Shown: positions 25,933-34,319 of the stretch, in pieces
Position numbering within the stretch: position 1 is the first letter of the stretch
Layout of the letters: each line of letters starts with the position of its first letter
Assembly: GCF_006376685.1 (NCBI RefSeq)
Contig: NZ_VEWL01000001.1
Span: 1 to 64,000, forward strand
DNA length: 64,000 nt
Source: Ochrobactrum teleogrylli
GTDB lineage: Bacteria > Pseudomonadota > Alphaproteobacteria > Rhizobiales > Rhizobiaceae
Direction: 5' to 3'
The notes under the pieces: generated by a model
The model's input: only the letters and a program-made list of their open reading frames with translations
The model's database searches: none
What the model was told of the DNA's origin: nothing
Made by a program: the position numbers and the translations under genes

Positions 25933-26975
25933 TCGCTCGATACGATCCGATGCAGGATGTCCGCCACGGCTGTGCTGTCCGTCAGAGGCATGACCGGGCT
26001 TGAAATCGCGCCATTGCGCACGGCATCGCGCACGGCAAGCGCCTGAAACTGAAGCCCGTTGCCGGAAAAGGTATGGTTTTCGATTTTGCGACCCGGCAGG
26101 GGCAGGCGGTTGATGATTTTGCCAAACAGGCCGGAGCCTTTGCCCGGTCCGAAGGGCGATTTCAATGCACCAGCGGAATAGACAGTCAGTCGCTGGGCCT
26201 TCAGGAAAGGGCCGTGCAACAACAGCGCGCCCCTGGTGCCCGTGATCAGCATGCGATTGTCGCCATCCCGGTCGAAGCCGCAGGACAGCCGGGCTTCCGC
26301 GCCGGGCCAGAACAGTTCGATCTCCGTGCGCAGATCGACGCCGTTATCGGCGCGTTTGCAGCGGCCCTGCGAGCGCTCCGGCTGACCCAGAAAGAACAGC
26401 ACCAGCGAGACCGGATAGACGCCGAGGTCGAAGGCTGCCCCGCCGCCCAGTTCCGGGTCGAAGAAGCGGCTCTGCCGGTCATAGGCGCGCAGATAGGAGA
26501 GGTCCGCTTCGATGCGCGTGACCTTGCCGATGGTGCCGGCCTCGATGTGGCGCTTCGCTGCCTGTATGGCGGGAAGAAACCTTGACCACATTGCCTCCAT
26601 CACGAAAGTCCCGCTGATTTCGCTGGCCGCGGAAAGACGCCCCGCGCCAGCGGCATCAAGCGCCAGCGGTTTCTCGGTCAGGCAGGGCTTGCCTGCGGCA
26701 ATGACCTGCAAGGTCTGCGCGACATGCATGGCGCTGGGCGTTGCGATATAGACCGCATCAATATCCGGGTCGGCAAGGAATGTGCCGACCGTGTTGAAGG
26801 TCTTGTCGGCACCGATACGGTTGCCGAAAGCTTCCGCCGCTTCCAGTGTACGCGAACAGACGGCGGAAACGCGCATGCCTTCAACGGCAGCGATATCGGC
26901 TGCGAAGGCGCTGGCAATGGCGCCAGTTCCCCATATCCCCCAGCGAAACTCGCTATGCGCGTTTTTCTGTTGCAA
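25929..26975 (-). CDS. Gfo/Idh/MocA-family oxidoreductase (second copy)
   Basis: About 348 aa. Rossmann start FRWGIWGTGAIASAFAADIAAVEG and CLTEKPLALDAAG (EKP with catalytic Lys) place it in the GFO_IDH_MocA family. C-terminal part contains FFDPELGGGAAFDLGVYPVSL, as in dimeric dihydrodiol / glucose-fructose oxidoreductase-like members. The start is uncertain: TTG 26975 has GAGG upstream, TTG 27002 has none. It is only distantly similar to the convergent neighbour, so it is not a recent duplication. A sugar-modifying role in the polysaccharide pathway is inferred from position. Confidence 0.85.
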   Translation of the reverse strand: MQQKNAHSEFRWGIWGTGAIASAFAADIAAVEGMRVSAVCSRTLEAAEAFGNRIGADKTFNTVGTFLADPDIDAVYIATPSAMHVAQTLQVIAAGKPCLTEKPLALDAAGAGRLSAASEISGTFVMEAMWSRFLPAIQAAKRHIEAGTIGKVTRIEADLSYLRAYDRQSRFFDPELGGGAAFDLGVYPVSLVLFFLGQPERSQGRCKRADNGVDLRTEIELFWPGAEARLSCGFDRDGDNRMLITGTRGALLLHGPFLKAQRLTVYSAGALKSPFGPGKGSGLFGKIINRLPLPGRKIENHTFSGNGLQFQALAVRDAVRNGAISSPVMPLTDSTAVADILHRIVSSD

Positions 26976-27121
26976 TCTGCGCCTCGTCCTGCCTGCATTC
27001 AAATAAATGTCTTATAACCTATGATAGCAGGCCGGGAGTGTTTTTCCTTTGCGAGAAACCTTCTCTGCAACAATAATTTGGTCGCTACACAAATGGCCAG
27101 AGCAACGATGGGATGGGAATC

Positions 27122-27667
27122 ATGGGTGGTGGATTTGTCGTGGCCGTTGCACGCGATGGTGAACATCGTTTTTCCAAGCAGCCCGTACCGGAAATCAATA
27201 TCCTGACCGGGCTTGGTGTCGAGGGCGATGCGCATCAGGGCACAAGGGTGAAACACCGTTCACGCGTGAAGGTGGACCCGACCCAGCCCAATCTGCGACA
27301 GGTGCATCTCATTCAGGCCGAACTTTTCGACGAACTGTCGGAAAAAGGTTTTCAGATTGCGCCTGCTGATCTTGGCGAGAACGTCACCACGCGGGGTGTC
27401 GATTTGCTGGGCTTGCCGAGAGACGCTTTGCTTAAAATCGGCAAGGATGTGGTGTTGCAGGTGACGGGCTTGCGTAATCCATGCCCGCAGATTGAAAACT
27501 TCCAGAAAGGCCTTCTTTCGGCAGTGCTCGACAAGATGCCGGATGGCGAAGTGATCCGCAAAACTGGTGTCATGACCATCGTTCTCGCTGGTGGGCATGT
27601 GCGCGCTGACGATCCGATTGAAGTCGAGTTGCCGCCGCTGCCTCACGTAAAGCTTGAGCGCGTTTAA
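27122..27667 (+). CDS. MOSC-domain protein
   Basis: 181 aa, a single MOSC domain. The segment VHLIQAELFDELSEKGFQIAPADLGENVTTRG is the domain start and TGLRNPCPQIENFQKGLL carries the invariant cysteine (about residue 122) expected to hold a persulfide or a molybdopterin-bound group. Stand-alone MOSC proteins (YiiM-like) are implicated in molybdenum-cofactor-dependent reduction and sulfur carriage. Start at 27122 or 27113 (both ATG, GGGA upstream). Monocistronic; followed by a palindromic repeat. Confidence 0.85.
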   Translation: MGGGFVVAVARDGEHRFSKQPVPEINILTGLGVEGDAHQGTRVKHRSRVKVDPTQPNLRQVHLIQAELFDELSEKGFQIAPADLGENVTTRGVDLLGLPRDALLKIGKDVVLQVTGLRNPCPQIENFQKGLLSAVLDKMPDGEVIRKTGVMTIVLAGGHVRADDPIEVELPPLPHVKLERV

Positions 27668-27816
27668 CACTACAGCTGCATTCTTCGCCATGCCGGTCTG
27701 CAACGAGCAATTTCCTGTGCGCCGGTGCTCACGTACCCAAAAGTACGCTCCGCTCCGGTACTCGAAAATCACTCCTTTCGCCACGGCCTGACGAATTTGC
27801 AACTATAGTGTTAGAC
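27664..27816. repeat. Palindromic intergenic repeat element (~150 bp)
   Basis: The outer ends TAACACTACAGCTGCATTC (from 27665) and TTTGCAACTATAGTGTTA (to 27813) are near-perfect inverted copies, and the centre has GTACCCAAAAGTAC (27735-27748) flanked by CGCCGGTGCTCAC and GCTCCGGTACTC. I recall similar palindromic elements (Bru-RS-like) scattered between genes in Brucella and Ochrobactrum, but cannot confirm copies from one window. It separates the MOSC and YdiJ-like genes. Confidence 0.6.
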
Positions 27817-27933
27817 GAAGCCTGCGGCAATCGCGGCATCGGAGAGCCTCGACATTGCTTTTCATATAGCGTAGTGGGACCACTCCGGCATGCGGCGTGC
27901 CGCCCATGGCGATGCAGATTTTTTGAGTCCCGC

Positions 27934-30900
27934 ATGATACCGTCCCTGATCAGGAAACAGCCCCTCAACGGCCTCACACTCGAACTCTCGCAGCACCTGG
28001 CCCAGGCGGGCTTTCAAGGTGACGTGGAAGTCGGCGACAGCTCGCGTGCCGTCTATTCCACCGATAATTCGATCTATCAGGTAGAGCCGACCGGCATCGT
28101 GTTTCCCAAAGGCACGGACGATCTGAAAATCCTTGCATCGGTTCTGGAACAACCGGCATTTCGCGACGTGGTGATTTCGCCACGCGGCGGCGGCACCGGC
28201 ACCAATGGCCAGTCGCTCACCTCCGGTATTGTGGTCGATTGCTCGCGCCACATGAACCGCATTCTGGACATCGACACGGAACGGCGCGTGGCCCGCGTCC
28301 AGTCGGGCGTGGTGAAAGACCAGCTCAACAAGGCGCTGAAACCGCATGGCCTGTTCTTCGCGCCGGAGCTTTCCACCTCCAACCGTGCCACCATCGGCGG
28401 CATGGTCAGCACGGATGCCTGCGGGCAGGGGTCGTGTCTTTATGGCAAGACCAGCAATCACATTCTGGGGCTCAATGTCGTCCTGGCCAATGGCGAGGAA
28501 CTGTGGTCACGCCCGCTCGACGGCCCGGCGCTGGCGGAAGCGCAGCAGAAGCCCGGCCGTATCGGTGAAATTTATCGCGCTGTTGCGCGCATCGCGACCG
28601 AAAAACGGGCGCTGATCGACGAGATTTTCCCGAACCTCAACCGGTATATGACGGGTTATGATCTGAAGCATCTGTGGCGCGAGGATGGGCGTTTCGATCT
28701 CAACGCCATTCTGTGCGGATCGGAAGGCACGCTGGCGATGATCGCGGAGGTCGAGGTCAATCTTCTGCCGATCCCGGCCCATGCGCTGCTGATCAATATT
28801 CGCTATGACAGTTTCAACACCGCGCTGGAACATGCCCGCGCGCTAGTGGCGCTGAAGGTCGCTTCCGTCGAAACCATCGACGAAAAGGTGCTGGGTCTTG
28901 CCAAGAAGGACATTGTCTGGCCGGGCATTGCGCGCTTTTTCCCGGATGATGGCGGCAGCCCAACCAATGGCATCAACATTGTGGAACTGGTGGCCGACAG
29001 CGCGGTAGAGCTGGAGAGCAAGTTCCGCGAAGTGATTGCTGCGCTTGATGCCGATCAGTCCGATGGCGGCAAGCCTTACACCATTGCGCGTGATCCAAAG
29101 GATATCGAGGAGATCTGGACCATGCGCAAGCGCTCGGTCGGTCTGCTCGGCAATGTCGATGGGCCGGTGCGTCCGGTGCCGTTTGTTGAGGATACGGCAG
29201 TGCCGCCGGAGAATCTTGCCGCCTATATTCGCGAGTTTCGGGCGCTGCTCGACGGCGAGGGTTTAAGCTATGGCATGTTCGGCCATGTCGATGCGGGCGT
29301 GTTGCATGTGCGCCCGGCGCTCGATCTGACGCGGACTGATCACGAGCCACTGGTGCGCAAGATCAGCGATGGCGTGGTTGCGCTGACGCGCAAATATGGC
29401 GGCGTTCTGTGGGGCGAACACGGCAAGGGTGTGCGGTCGGAATATGTACCGGAATTTTTCGGCGCGCTTTATCCAAGCCTGCAGGAAATCAAGGGCCTGT
29501 TCGACCCGCGCAACCGGCTCAATCCCGGCAAGATCGCAGCGCCCGCCTCGCAGGCACTGCTGAAGATCGATGAGGTGCCGCTGCGCGGCCAGTTCGACCG
29601 GATCATCGGTCTGGAAATCCGCGAAGCTTTCGACAACGCCGCCTATTGCAACGGCAATGGCGCCTGTTTCGATTTCGACGATGCGAGCCTGATGTGCCCG
29701 TCCTACAAGGCGACGCGCGACCGTCGCTATTCGCCGAAGGGCCGTGCCTCGCTGATGCGCGAATGGCTGCGCCTGATGGCGGAGAGCGGGAAAGACCCGC
29801 GCAAGGAAGCAGGAAAAGCCCGCAGTGCCAGTGCAATCCGCACGCTGCCCGCAAGGCTGTGGAACTCGATCAACCCCGCCAATCGCAACGATTTCTCGCA
29901 TGAAGTGCGCGAGGCGATGGATAGCTGCCTCGCCTGCAAGGCCTGTGCCGGGCAATGTCCGGTCAAGGTCAGCGTTCCGGCCTTCCGGGCTAAATTTCTC
30001 GAAATCTACTATGGACGCTATGCCCGCCCGATCAAGGATATGATGGTGGCGAGCATCGAGAACACCTTGCCTTTGTTTGCGCGGCTGAAGCCCGCCTATA
30101 ATGTATGGGTTGGGTCATCTCTGGGGCAGGCGCTGATGCGTCGGGCCGGGCTGACGGCGCTGCCGGAAATGCCTGCTTTGTCACTGGCGCGTGAAGCGCG
30201 ACGCATGGGCGTGGCGGTGGCAACACCGGAGCGGATGCGCAAACTAACGGAGGCGCAGCGGCAACAGGCGGTGGTGTTCGTGCTGGATGCCTTCACGGCC
30301 CATTTCGACCCGGCTGTCGGGCTGGCCGCGCTGCAATTGGCGCGCAAGATGGGCTTCACGCCCTATCTCGCCGCACCCAACCAGAACGGCAAGGCCCTGC
30401 ACGTTCACGGCTATCTCGGCGCTTTCGAGAAAACCGCAGCGAAATCCATCCGCTATCTCAACGAACTGGCCGAGATGGGCATTGCGCTGGTCGGTCTCGA
30501 CCCTTCCATGACGCTGACCTATCGCAGCGAATATAAGGGGGTCGAGGCGGCGCGGATCAAGGCGCAGGTCAATCTGATGCAGGAATGGCTGGACGCCCAT
30601 CGCGACCGTCTGCGTAGCGCTGACACCATGGCGGGTGAAAAGCGGCTGCGTCTCCTCGGGCATTGCACCGAGCGCAGCAATGTTCCATCCTCGATGAAGC
30701 AGTGGAAATCCGTTTTCCAACAGATCGGCGTGGAGCTGGATGTGCCGGAAACAGGCTGTTGCGGCATGGCGGGCACGTTCGGCCATGAGGTCCGCAATCG
30801 CCCGATTTCGGAAAAGCTGTACGCTGCAAGCTGGAACGGCATCCTCGCATCGTCCGGCGAGGGGGATATCATCATGGCGACCGGCTATTCCTGCCGCTCG

Positions 30901-30981
30901 CAGGTGAAGGCGATTGAAAGCCGCGCCATCCGGCATCCTGTCCAGATACTCAATGAAATAGTCATGCCCGTCGGCGCGTAG
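27934..30981 (+). CDS. ydiJ: YdiJ-like FAD-linked oxidase with Fe-S domain (D-2-hydroxyacid dehydrogenase type)
   Basis: 1015 aa, matching E. coli YdiJ (~1018). Order: FAD_binding_4 domain (ISPRGGGTGTNGQSLTSGIVVD, ~ residues 75-100), FAD-oxidase C-terminal domain (FGHVDAGVLHVRPALDL, ~450), then a ferredoxin-like Fe-S part with CLACKACAGQCPVKVSVPAF (CxxCxxCxxxCP, ~668) and a CCG-type region (LLGHCTERSN and ETGCCGMAGTFGHE, ~905-950). Such fusions oxidise D-lactate or D-2-hydroxyglutarate and pass electrons to the respiratory chain. Start ATG 27934 chosen because upstream frame lies in the palindromic repeat. No strong Shine-Dalgarno. Confidence 0.9.
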   Translation: MIPSLIRKQPLNGLTLELSQHLAQAGFQGDVEVGDSSRAVYSTDNSIYQVEPTGIVFPKGTDDLKILASVLEQPAFRDVVISPRGGGTGTNGQSLTSGIVVDCSRHMNRILDIDTERRVARVQSGVVKDQLNKALKPHGLFFAPELSTSNRATIGGMVSTDACGQGSCLYGKTSNHILGLNVVLANGEELWSRPLDGPALAEAQQKPGRIGEIYRAVARIATEKRALIDEIFPNLNRYMTGYDLKHLWREDGRFDLNAILCGSEGTLAMIAEVEVNLLPIPAHALLINIRYDSFNTALEHARALVALKVASVETIDEKVLGLAKKDIVWPGIARFFPDDGGSPTNGINIVELVADSAVELESKFREVIAALDADQSDGGKPYTIARDPKDIEEIWTMRKRSVGLLGNVDGPVRPVPFVEDTAVPPENLAAYIREFRALLDGEGLSYGMFGHVDAGVLHVRPALDLTRTDHEPLVRKISDGVVALTRKYGGVLWGEHGKGVRSEYVPEFFGALYPSLQEIKGLFDPRNRLNPGKIAAPASQALLKIDEVPLRGQFDRIIGLEIREAFDNAAYCNGNGACFDFDDASLMCPSYKATRDRRYSPKGRASLMREWLRLMAESGKDPRKEAGKARSASAIRTLPARLWNSINPANRNDFSHEVREAMDSCLACKACAGQCPVKVSVPAFRAKFLEIYYGRYARPIKDMMVASIENTLPLFARLKPAYNVWVGSSLGQALMRRAGLTALPEMPALSLAREARRMGVAVATPERMRKLTEAQRQQAVVFVLDAFTAHFDPAVGLAALQLARKMGFTPYLAAPNQNGKALHVHGYLGAFEKTAAKSIRYLNELAEMGIALVGLDPSMTLTYRSEYKGVEAARIKAQVNLMQEWLDAHRDRLRSADTMAGEKRLRLLGHCTERSNVPSSMKQWKSVFQQIGVELDVPETGCCGMAGTFGHEVRNRPISEKLYAASWNGILASSGEGDIIMATGYSCRSQVKAIESRAIRHPVQILNEIVMPVGA

Positions 30982-30993
30982 TTTTAAGTTTCC

Positions 30994-31007
30994 TTGATTG
31001 CAATCAA
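30994..31007. promoter_or_regulatory. FNR/NnrR-type box upstream of pseudoazurin
   Basis: TTGAT-TGCA-ATCAA is a perfect match to the FNR/Anr/NnrR consensus TTGAT-N4-ATCAA. It is 115 bp upstream of the pseudoazurin ATG, with room for a promoter at the usual -41.5 spacing. It predicts activation under low oxygen or nitric oxide. Confidence 0.75.
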
Positions 31008-31121
31008 GGAAAACCTGATACAGCGGGACTAGATTTCTGATTGCGGGCTGCTTTGCCCGCATGTTTGGGCGCTTTCGGCCTGTCTGCCCGGGCAGCGGCG
31101 GTGCTCGTGATGGAGATCGAC

Positions 31122-31565
31122 ATGAAAATGCGTATGACCGCGTTGGGACTTGCCGCCGGTGTCTTGGGCCTTCTTTCTGCGCCCGCTTTTGCTGAAAATA
31201 TTGAAGTTCACATGCTGAACAAGGGCGCTGAAGGCGTCATGGTGTTCGAACCGGCCTATATCAAGGCAAAGCCGGGCGACACGGTAACCTTTATTTCGGT
31301 GGATAAGGGGCACTATGTCGAGTCGGTCAAGGACATGCTTCCGGCAGGCGTGGCCCCGTTCAAAAGCAAGATGAACGAGACCTATGTGCTGACCGTCACG
31401 GAGCCCGGCGCATATCTCGTCAAATGCACGCCGCATTTTGCGATGGGTATGGTGGCGCTGATCGCTGTTGGCGACAATCCAGCCAATCTCGATCAGATCG
31501 TCGCCGCCAAAAAACCGAAGATCGTTCAGACGCGACTGGAGAAAGTCATTGCCAGCGCGCAGTGA
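31122..31565 (+). CDS. Pseudoazurin (type 1 copper protein)
   Basis: 147 aa with a Sec signal peptide ([20 protein letters not shown]). The mature protein starts [11 protein letters not shown], as in pseudoazurins. Copper ligands are visible: His in VDKGHYVES and Cys, His and Met in [11 protein letters not shown]. It carries electrons in the periplasm to nitrite reductase NirK or nitrous oxide reductase in denitrifying bacteria. Start ATG 31122 has GGAGA 5 nt upstream. Denitrification genes are not in the window, so its partner lies elsewhere; the FNR-type box fits this role. Confidence 0.94.
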   Translation: MKMRMTALGLAAGVLGLLSAPAFAENIEVHMLNKGAEGVMVFEPAYIKAKPGDTVTFISVDKGHYVESVKDMLPAGVAPFKSKMNETYVLTVTEPGAYLVKCTPHFAMGMVALIAVGDNPANLDQIVAAKKPKIVQTRLEKVIASAQ

Positions 31566-31602
31566 CGGGCAAGGGCCTTCGTAAAACCGCACTCAATCCG
31601 AC

Positions 31603-31634
31603 CGAAAACTGCGCGATGCATGCCGCAGTTTTCG
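31603..31634 (+). terminator. Probable terminator of pseudoazurin
   Basis: CGAAAACTGCG and CGCAGTTTTCG form an 11-bp perfect stem with a 10-nt loop, 38 bp after the stop. There is no separate U-run, but the right arm carries TTTT. Confidence 0.55.
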
Positions 31635-31639
31635 ACAAC

Positions 31640-31668
31640 TTGACATTTAATCAATCGATTGATTAAAT
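31640..31668 (+). promoter_or_regulatory. Autoregulated promoter: perfect 22-bp palindrome within the -35/-10 spacer of the TetR operon
   Basis: TTGACA (31640-31645) is followed at 17 bp by TTAAAT (31663-31668). The space between is filled by a perfect palindrome, 31646-31667, whose half is TTTAATCAATC and whose other half is GATTGATTAAA. This is an ideal TetR-type operator. The predicted transcription start falls on or next to the ATG at 31675. Confidence 0.7.
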
Positions 31669-31674
31669 CATCCT

Positions 31675-32397
31675 ATGAAACCGCCCCGTCGCACTAGTCC
31701 GGCCAGCGCCACTGGCCAAGGCGAAACATCGCTCCCCAGTGATCAGACGCGCATGGCGTTGATCCATGCGGCATTGCGGCTGTTCGGGTCGAAAGGCTAC
31801 GACGCCACGTCGACGCGCGAAATTGCGGGTTTTGCCAAGGCGAATATCGGGTCCATCGCCTATCATTTCGGCGGCAAGGAAGGTCTGCGGCTTGCCGCCG
31901 CCGACTATATCGTCGAGACGATACAGGGCGTTGCCGGTCAGGCGCTCGGTCATTCCGGGGCAATCGGCGAGCCCGCGGTGACGAAGGAGGCCGCGCGTCA
32001 GCAGCTGGGCGTCGCGCTGGAACGGATGGTGCAGTTCATCGTGGCGCAACCGGCGTCCGGCGAAATCGTTCAGTTTCTGTTGCGGGAACTGGCGCATCCG
32101 ACCGCAGCGCTCGACCGCATCTATTCCGGCGTTTTCGAGCCGACCCACAAACGGCTTTGCGCTGTCTGGGAGGCGGCGACCGGCGAAGCGGCGGAAAGCG
32201 AGCAGACGCGCCTCACTATTTTCACGCTGTTAGGGCAGGTCGTCTATTTCCGGATCGGGCAAGAGGCGGTGAAGCGGCGCATGGGCTGGGCGGCTTTCGG
32301 CCCCGATGAGGCCAGGGCGGTTGCAGCCGTTGCGCGGCAAAATCTGTTCGCCATTCTTGCCGCCCGCGATGCGCAGCACAATAAGGACGAAGTGTAA
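31675..32397 (+). CDS. TetR-family regulator, CerR/CecR (YbiH) type
   Basis: 240 aa. HTH region MALIHAALRLFGSKGYDATSTREIAGFAKANIGSIAYHFGGKEGL (~ residues 25-70) is TetR; the C-terminal part (HPTAALDRIYSGVFEPTHKRL, VVYFRIGQEAVKRRMGW) fits the DUF1956 ligand domain of CecR. E. coli CecR represses ybhGFSR, and here the same kind of HlyD-ABC-permease set follows, overlapping by 1 bp. No Shine-Dalgarno precedes ATG 31675, and the promoter is so close that the mRNA may be leaderless. Confidence 0.9.
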   Translation: MKPPRRTSPASATGQGETSLPSDQTRMALIHAALRLFGSKGYDATSTREIAGFAKANIGSIAYHFGGKEGLRLAAADYIVETIQGVAGQALGHSGAIGEPAVTKEAARQQLGVALERMVQFIVAQPASGEIVQFLLRELAHPTAALDRIYSGVFEPTHKRLCAVWEAATGEAAESEQTRLTIFTLLGQVVYFRIGQEAVKRRMGWAAFGPDEARAVAAVARQNLFAILAARDAQHNKDEV

Positions 32398-33341
32398 TGA
32401 GCCTTCTCTGTATCGTTCCTTTCGCGTCCTATCTGTTTGCGGCATGCAGCAGCCAGCCGCTGGCCGTCGGCTATGTCGAAGGCGAGTTCGTGCAGCTCGC
32501 ACCGCTCGAAGTTGCGCAGGTGCAATCCGTCATGGTGAAGCGCGGTGACCGCGTGGAACCGGACAAGCCGATTGCGCTTACCGAAGATACGGATGCGAAG
32601 ATTGCGGTTGCGCAGGCCGCAGCCGCACTGGCGCAGGCCGAGGCGAAGCTTGCGGATTTGCAGGTGGGCAAACGCCCGGATGAAATTGCGGTTCTGGAAG
32701 CGTCGGTGCGCACCGCCAATGCGCAGGCCGATGATGCGCGGCGCACATTGTTGCGTACGCAGGACCTCACCAAGCGCGGGGTGATGACGCAGGCCCAGCT
32801 GGACGATGCCAAAACTAGTGTGGAGGTCGCCGAAGCGGCCATCAATCAGAGCATGGCCAATCTGGCCGTGGGGCGCTTGCCCGCCCGCCCGGAAGAAATC
32901 AAGGCCGCCGAAAATGCGGTCAAGAGCGCTGCCGCGCAGCTTGATTCCGCGCGCTGGCATCTGACCAAGCGCACCATCGTTGCGCCCGCTGCCGGGCGGA
33001 TCACCGATGTCATCCGCAATCCGGGCGATACTGCCGGGCCAACCGCGCCGGTGCTGACCATGTTGCCGGACGGCGCTGTGAAGCTAAAAGTCTATATCCC
33101 GGAAGCCAAGTTCTCCTCCGTCCGGGTGGGCGACTTGCTGTCGGTCCGTTGCGATGGCTGCGCGGCAGACCTGAAAGCAAAGGTGAGCTATGTGTCGCCG
33201 GACCCTGAATTTACGCCGCCGGTGATCTATTCGCTCGAAACGCGCCAGAAACTTGTCTATCTCGTCGAGGCGCATCCGGTCGATCCGGCTTCGCCGCTCC
33301 AGCCGGGCCAGATCGTCGATGTCGATCTGGCGAACAGGTAG
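32397..33341 (+). CDS. HlyD/YbhG-like membrane fusion protein (probable lipoprotein)
   Basis: 314 aa. A hydrophobic start ends in the lipobox-like LFAAC (Cys ~17), suggesting lipid anchoring. Biotinyl-lipoyl halves (VQSVMVKRGDRVEPDKPIALTED and RTIVAPAAGRITDVIRNPGDTAGP) flank an Ala-rich coiled-coil hairpin (~ residues 60-175), the standard adaptor plan. It would link the inner-membrane ABC pump to an outer-membrane channel. ATG overlaps the TetR stop (TAATG). Confidence 0.9.
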   Translation: MSLLCIVPFASYLFAACSSQPLAVGYVEGEFVQLAPLEVAQVQSVMVKRGDRVEPDKPIALTEDTDAKIAVAQAAAALAQAEAKLADLQVGKRPDEIAVLEASVRTANAQADDARRTLLRTQDLTKRGVMTQAQLDDAKTSVEVAEAAINQSMANLAVGRLPARPEEIKAAENAVKSAAAQLDSARWHLTKRTIVAPAAGRITDVIRNPGDTAGPTAPVLTMLPDGAVKLKVYIPEAKFSSVRVGDLLSVRCDGCAADLKAKVSYVSPDPEFTPPVIYSLETRQKLVYLVEAHPVDPASPLQPGQIVDVDLANR

Positions 33342-33353
33342 GCGGACGCGATT

Positions 33354-34319
33354 ATGTCGAACGCCATCGATGTCAAAGGCCTGGTGAAGCGGTTCGGCGA
33401 TGCAACCGTCGTCGATCATGTGAGCATGTCGGTGGCGGAGGGCGAGATTGTCGGCTTTCTGGGGCCGAACGGTTCCGGCAAGACCACGACCATCCGCATG
33501 ATGTGCGGCCTGCTGACCCCCGACGAAGGTGAGGGGCAGGTGCTCGGTTTTGACCTGCGCACGGAAGGGCTGAAGATCAAGCGCGAGGTCGGTTATATGA
33601 CGCAGCGCTTTTCCTTCTATGAAGACCTGACCATCGCCGAAAATCTGGAATTCGTGGCGCGGCTTTATCGGCTGAAGCCGGTGCGGGAGCACGTCGCGCG
33701 CACGCTGGAAGAGCTTGGCCTGACATCGCGTGGCAACCAGCTGGCCGGAACGCTTTCCGGCGGTTGGAAACAGCGGCTGGCGCTTGCCGCCTGTATCATG
33801 CACAAGCCGAAGCTCTTGCTGCTGGACGAGCCGACCGCCGGTGTCGATCCCAAGGCGCGGCGCGATTTCTGGGACGAGATACACCGCCTTGCCGATGGCG
33901 GCCTGACGGTGCTGGTTTCAACCCACTATATGGATGAGGCCGAACGATGCCACCGCATCAGCTATATTTCCTATGGCAAGCTTCTGGCGACGGGAACGGT
34001 CAAGGATGTGATCGCCGAGGCGGGGCTTACGACGTTCATTGTCAGCGGCCAACGGCTCAGCGATGTCGCGCGCGAACTGGAGAACGAGCCGGGTGTCGAG
34101 CAGGTGGCGCCATTCGGCGCGACGCTGCATGTTGTAGGCTCCGACCGGGCCAAACTTGAAACGGCGCTCGACAAGATCAGACACCGGAAGGACCTCGCGA
34201 TCGAGGCGGGCGAAACCAGCCTTGAGGATGTTTTCATCCAGTTCATGGCCAATGCGCAGGACAATATGTCGAAAGCGGGAAGCGACGGGAGTAGCAAGGC
34301 CGGGAGCAGCAAAGGATGA
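33354..34319 (+). CDS. ABC transporter ATP-binding protein (YbhF/DrrA-like)
   Basis: 321 aa, single nucleotide-binding domain. Walker A GPNGSGKTTTIRMM (~ residue 40), signature LSGGWKQRLALA (~137; Trp replaces the usual Gln/Met) and Walker B LLLLDEPTAGVDP (~158), followed by the switch His in VSTHYMDEAERC. C-terminal ~80 residues form the extra domain of drug or polymer exporters. Operon with HlyD and one ABC-2 permease; E. coli ybhF has two such domains fused, here there is one. Confidence 0.93.
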   Translation: MSNAIDVKGLVKRFGDATVVDHVSMSVAEGEIVGFLGPNGSGKTTTIRMMCGLLTPDEGEGQVLGFDLRTEGLKIKREVGYMTQRFSFYEDLTIAENLEFVARLYRLKPVREHVARTLEELGLTSRGNQLAGTLSGGWKQRLALAACIMHKPKLLLLDEPTAGVDPKARRDFWDEIHRLADGGLTVLVSTHYMDEAERCHRISYISYGKLLATGTVKDVIAEAGLTTFIVSGQRLSDVARELENEPGVEQVAPFGATLHVVGSDRAKLETALDKIRHRKDLAIEAGETSLEDVFIQFMANAQDNMSKAGSDGSSKAGSSKG

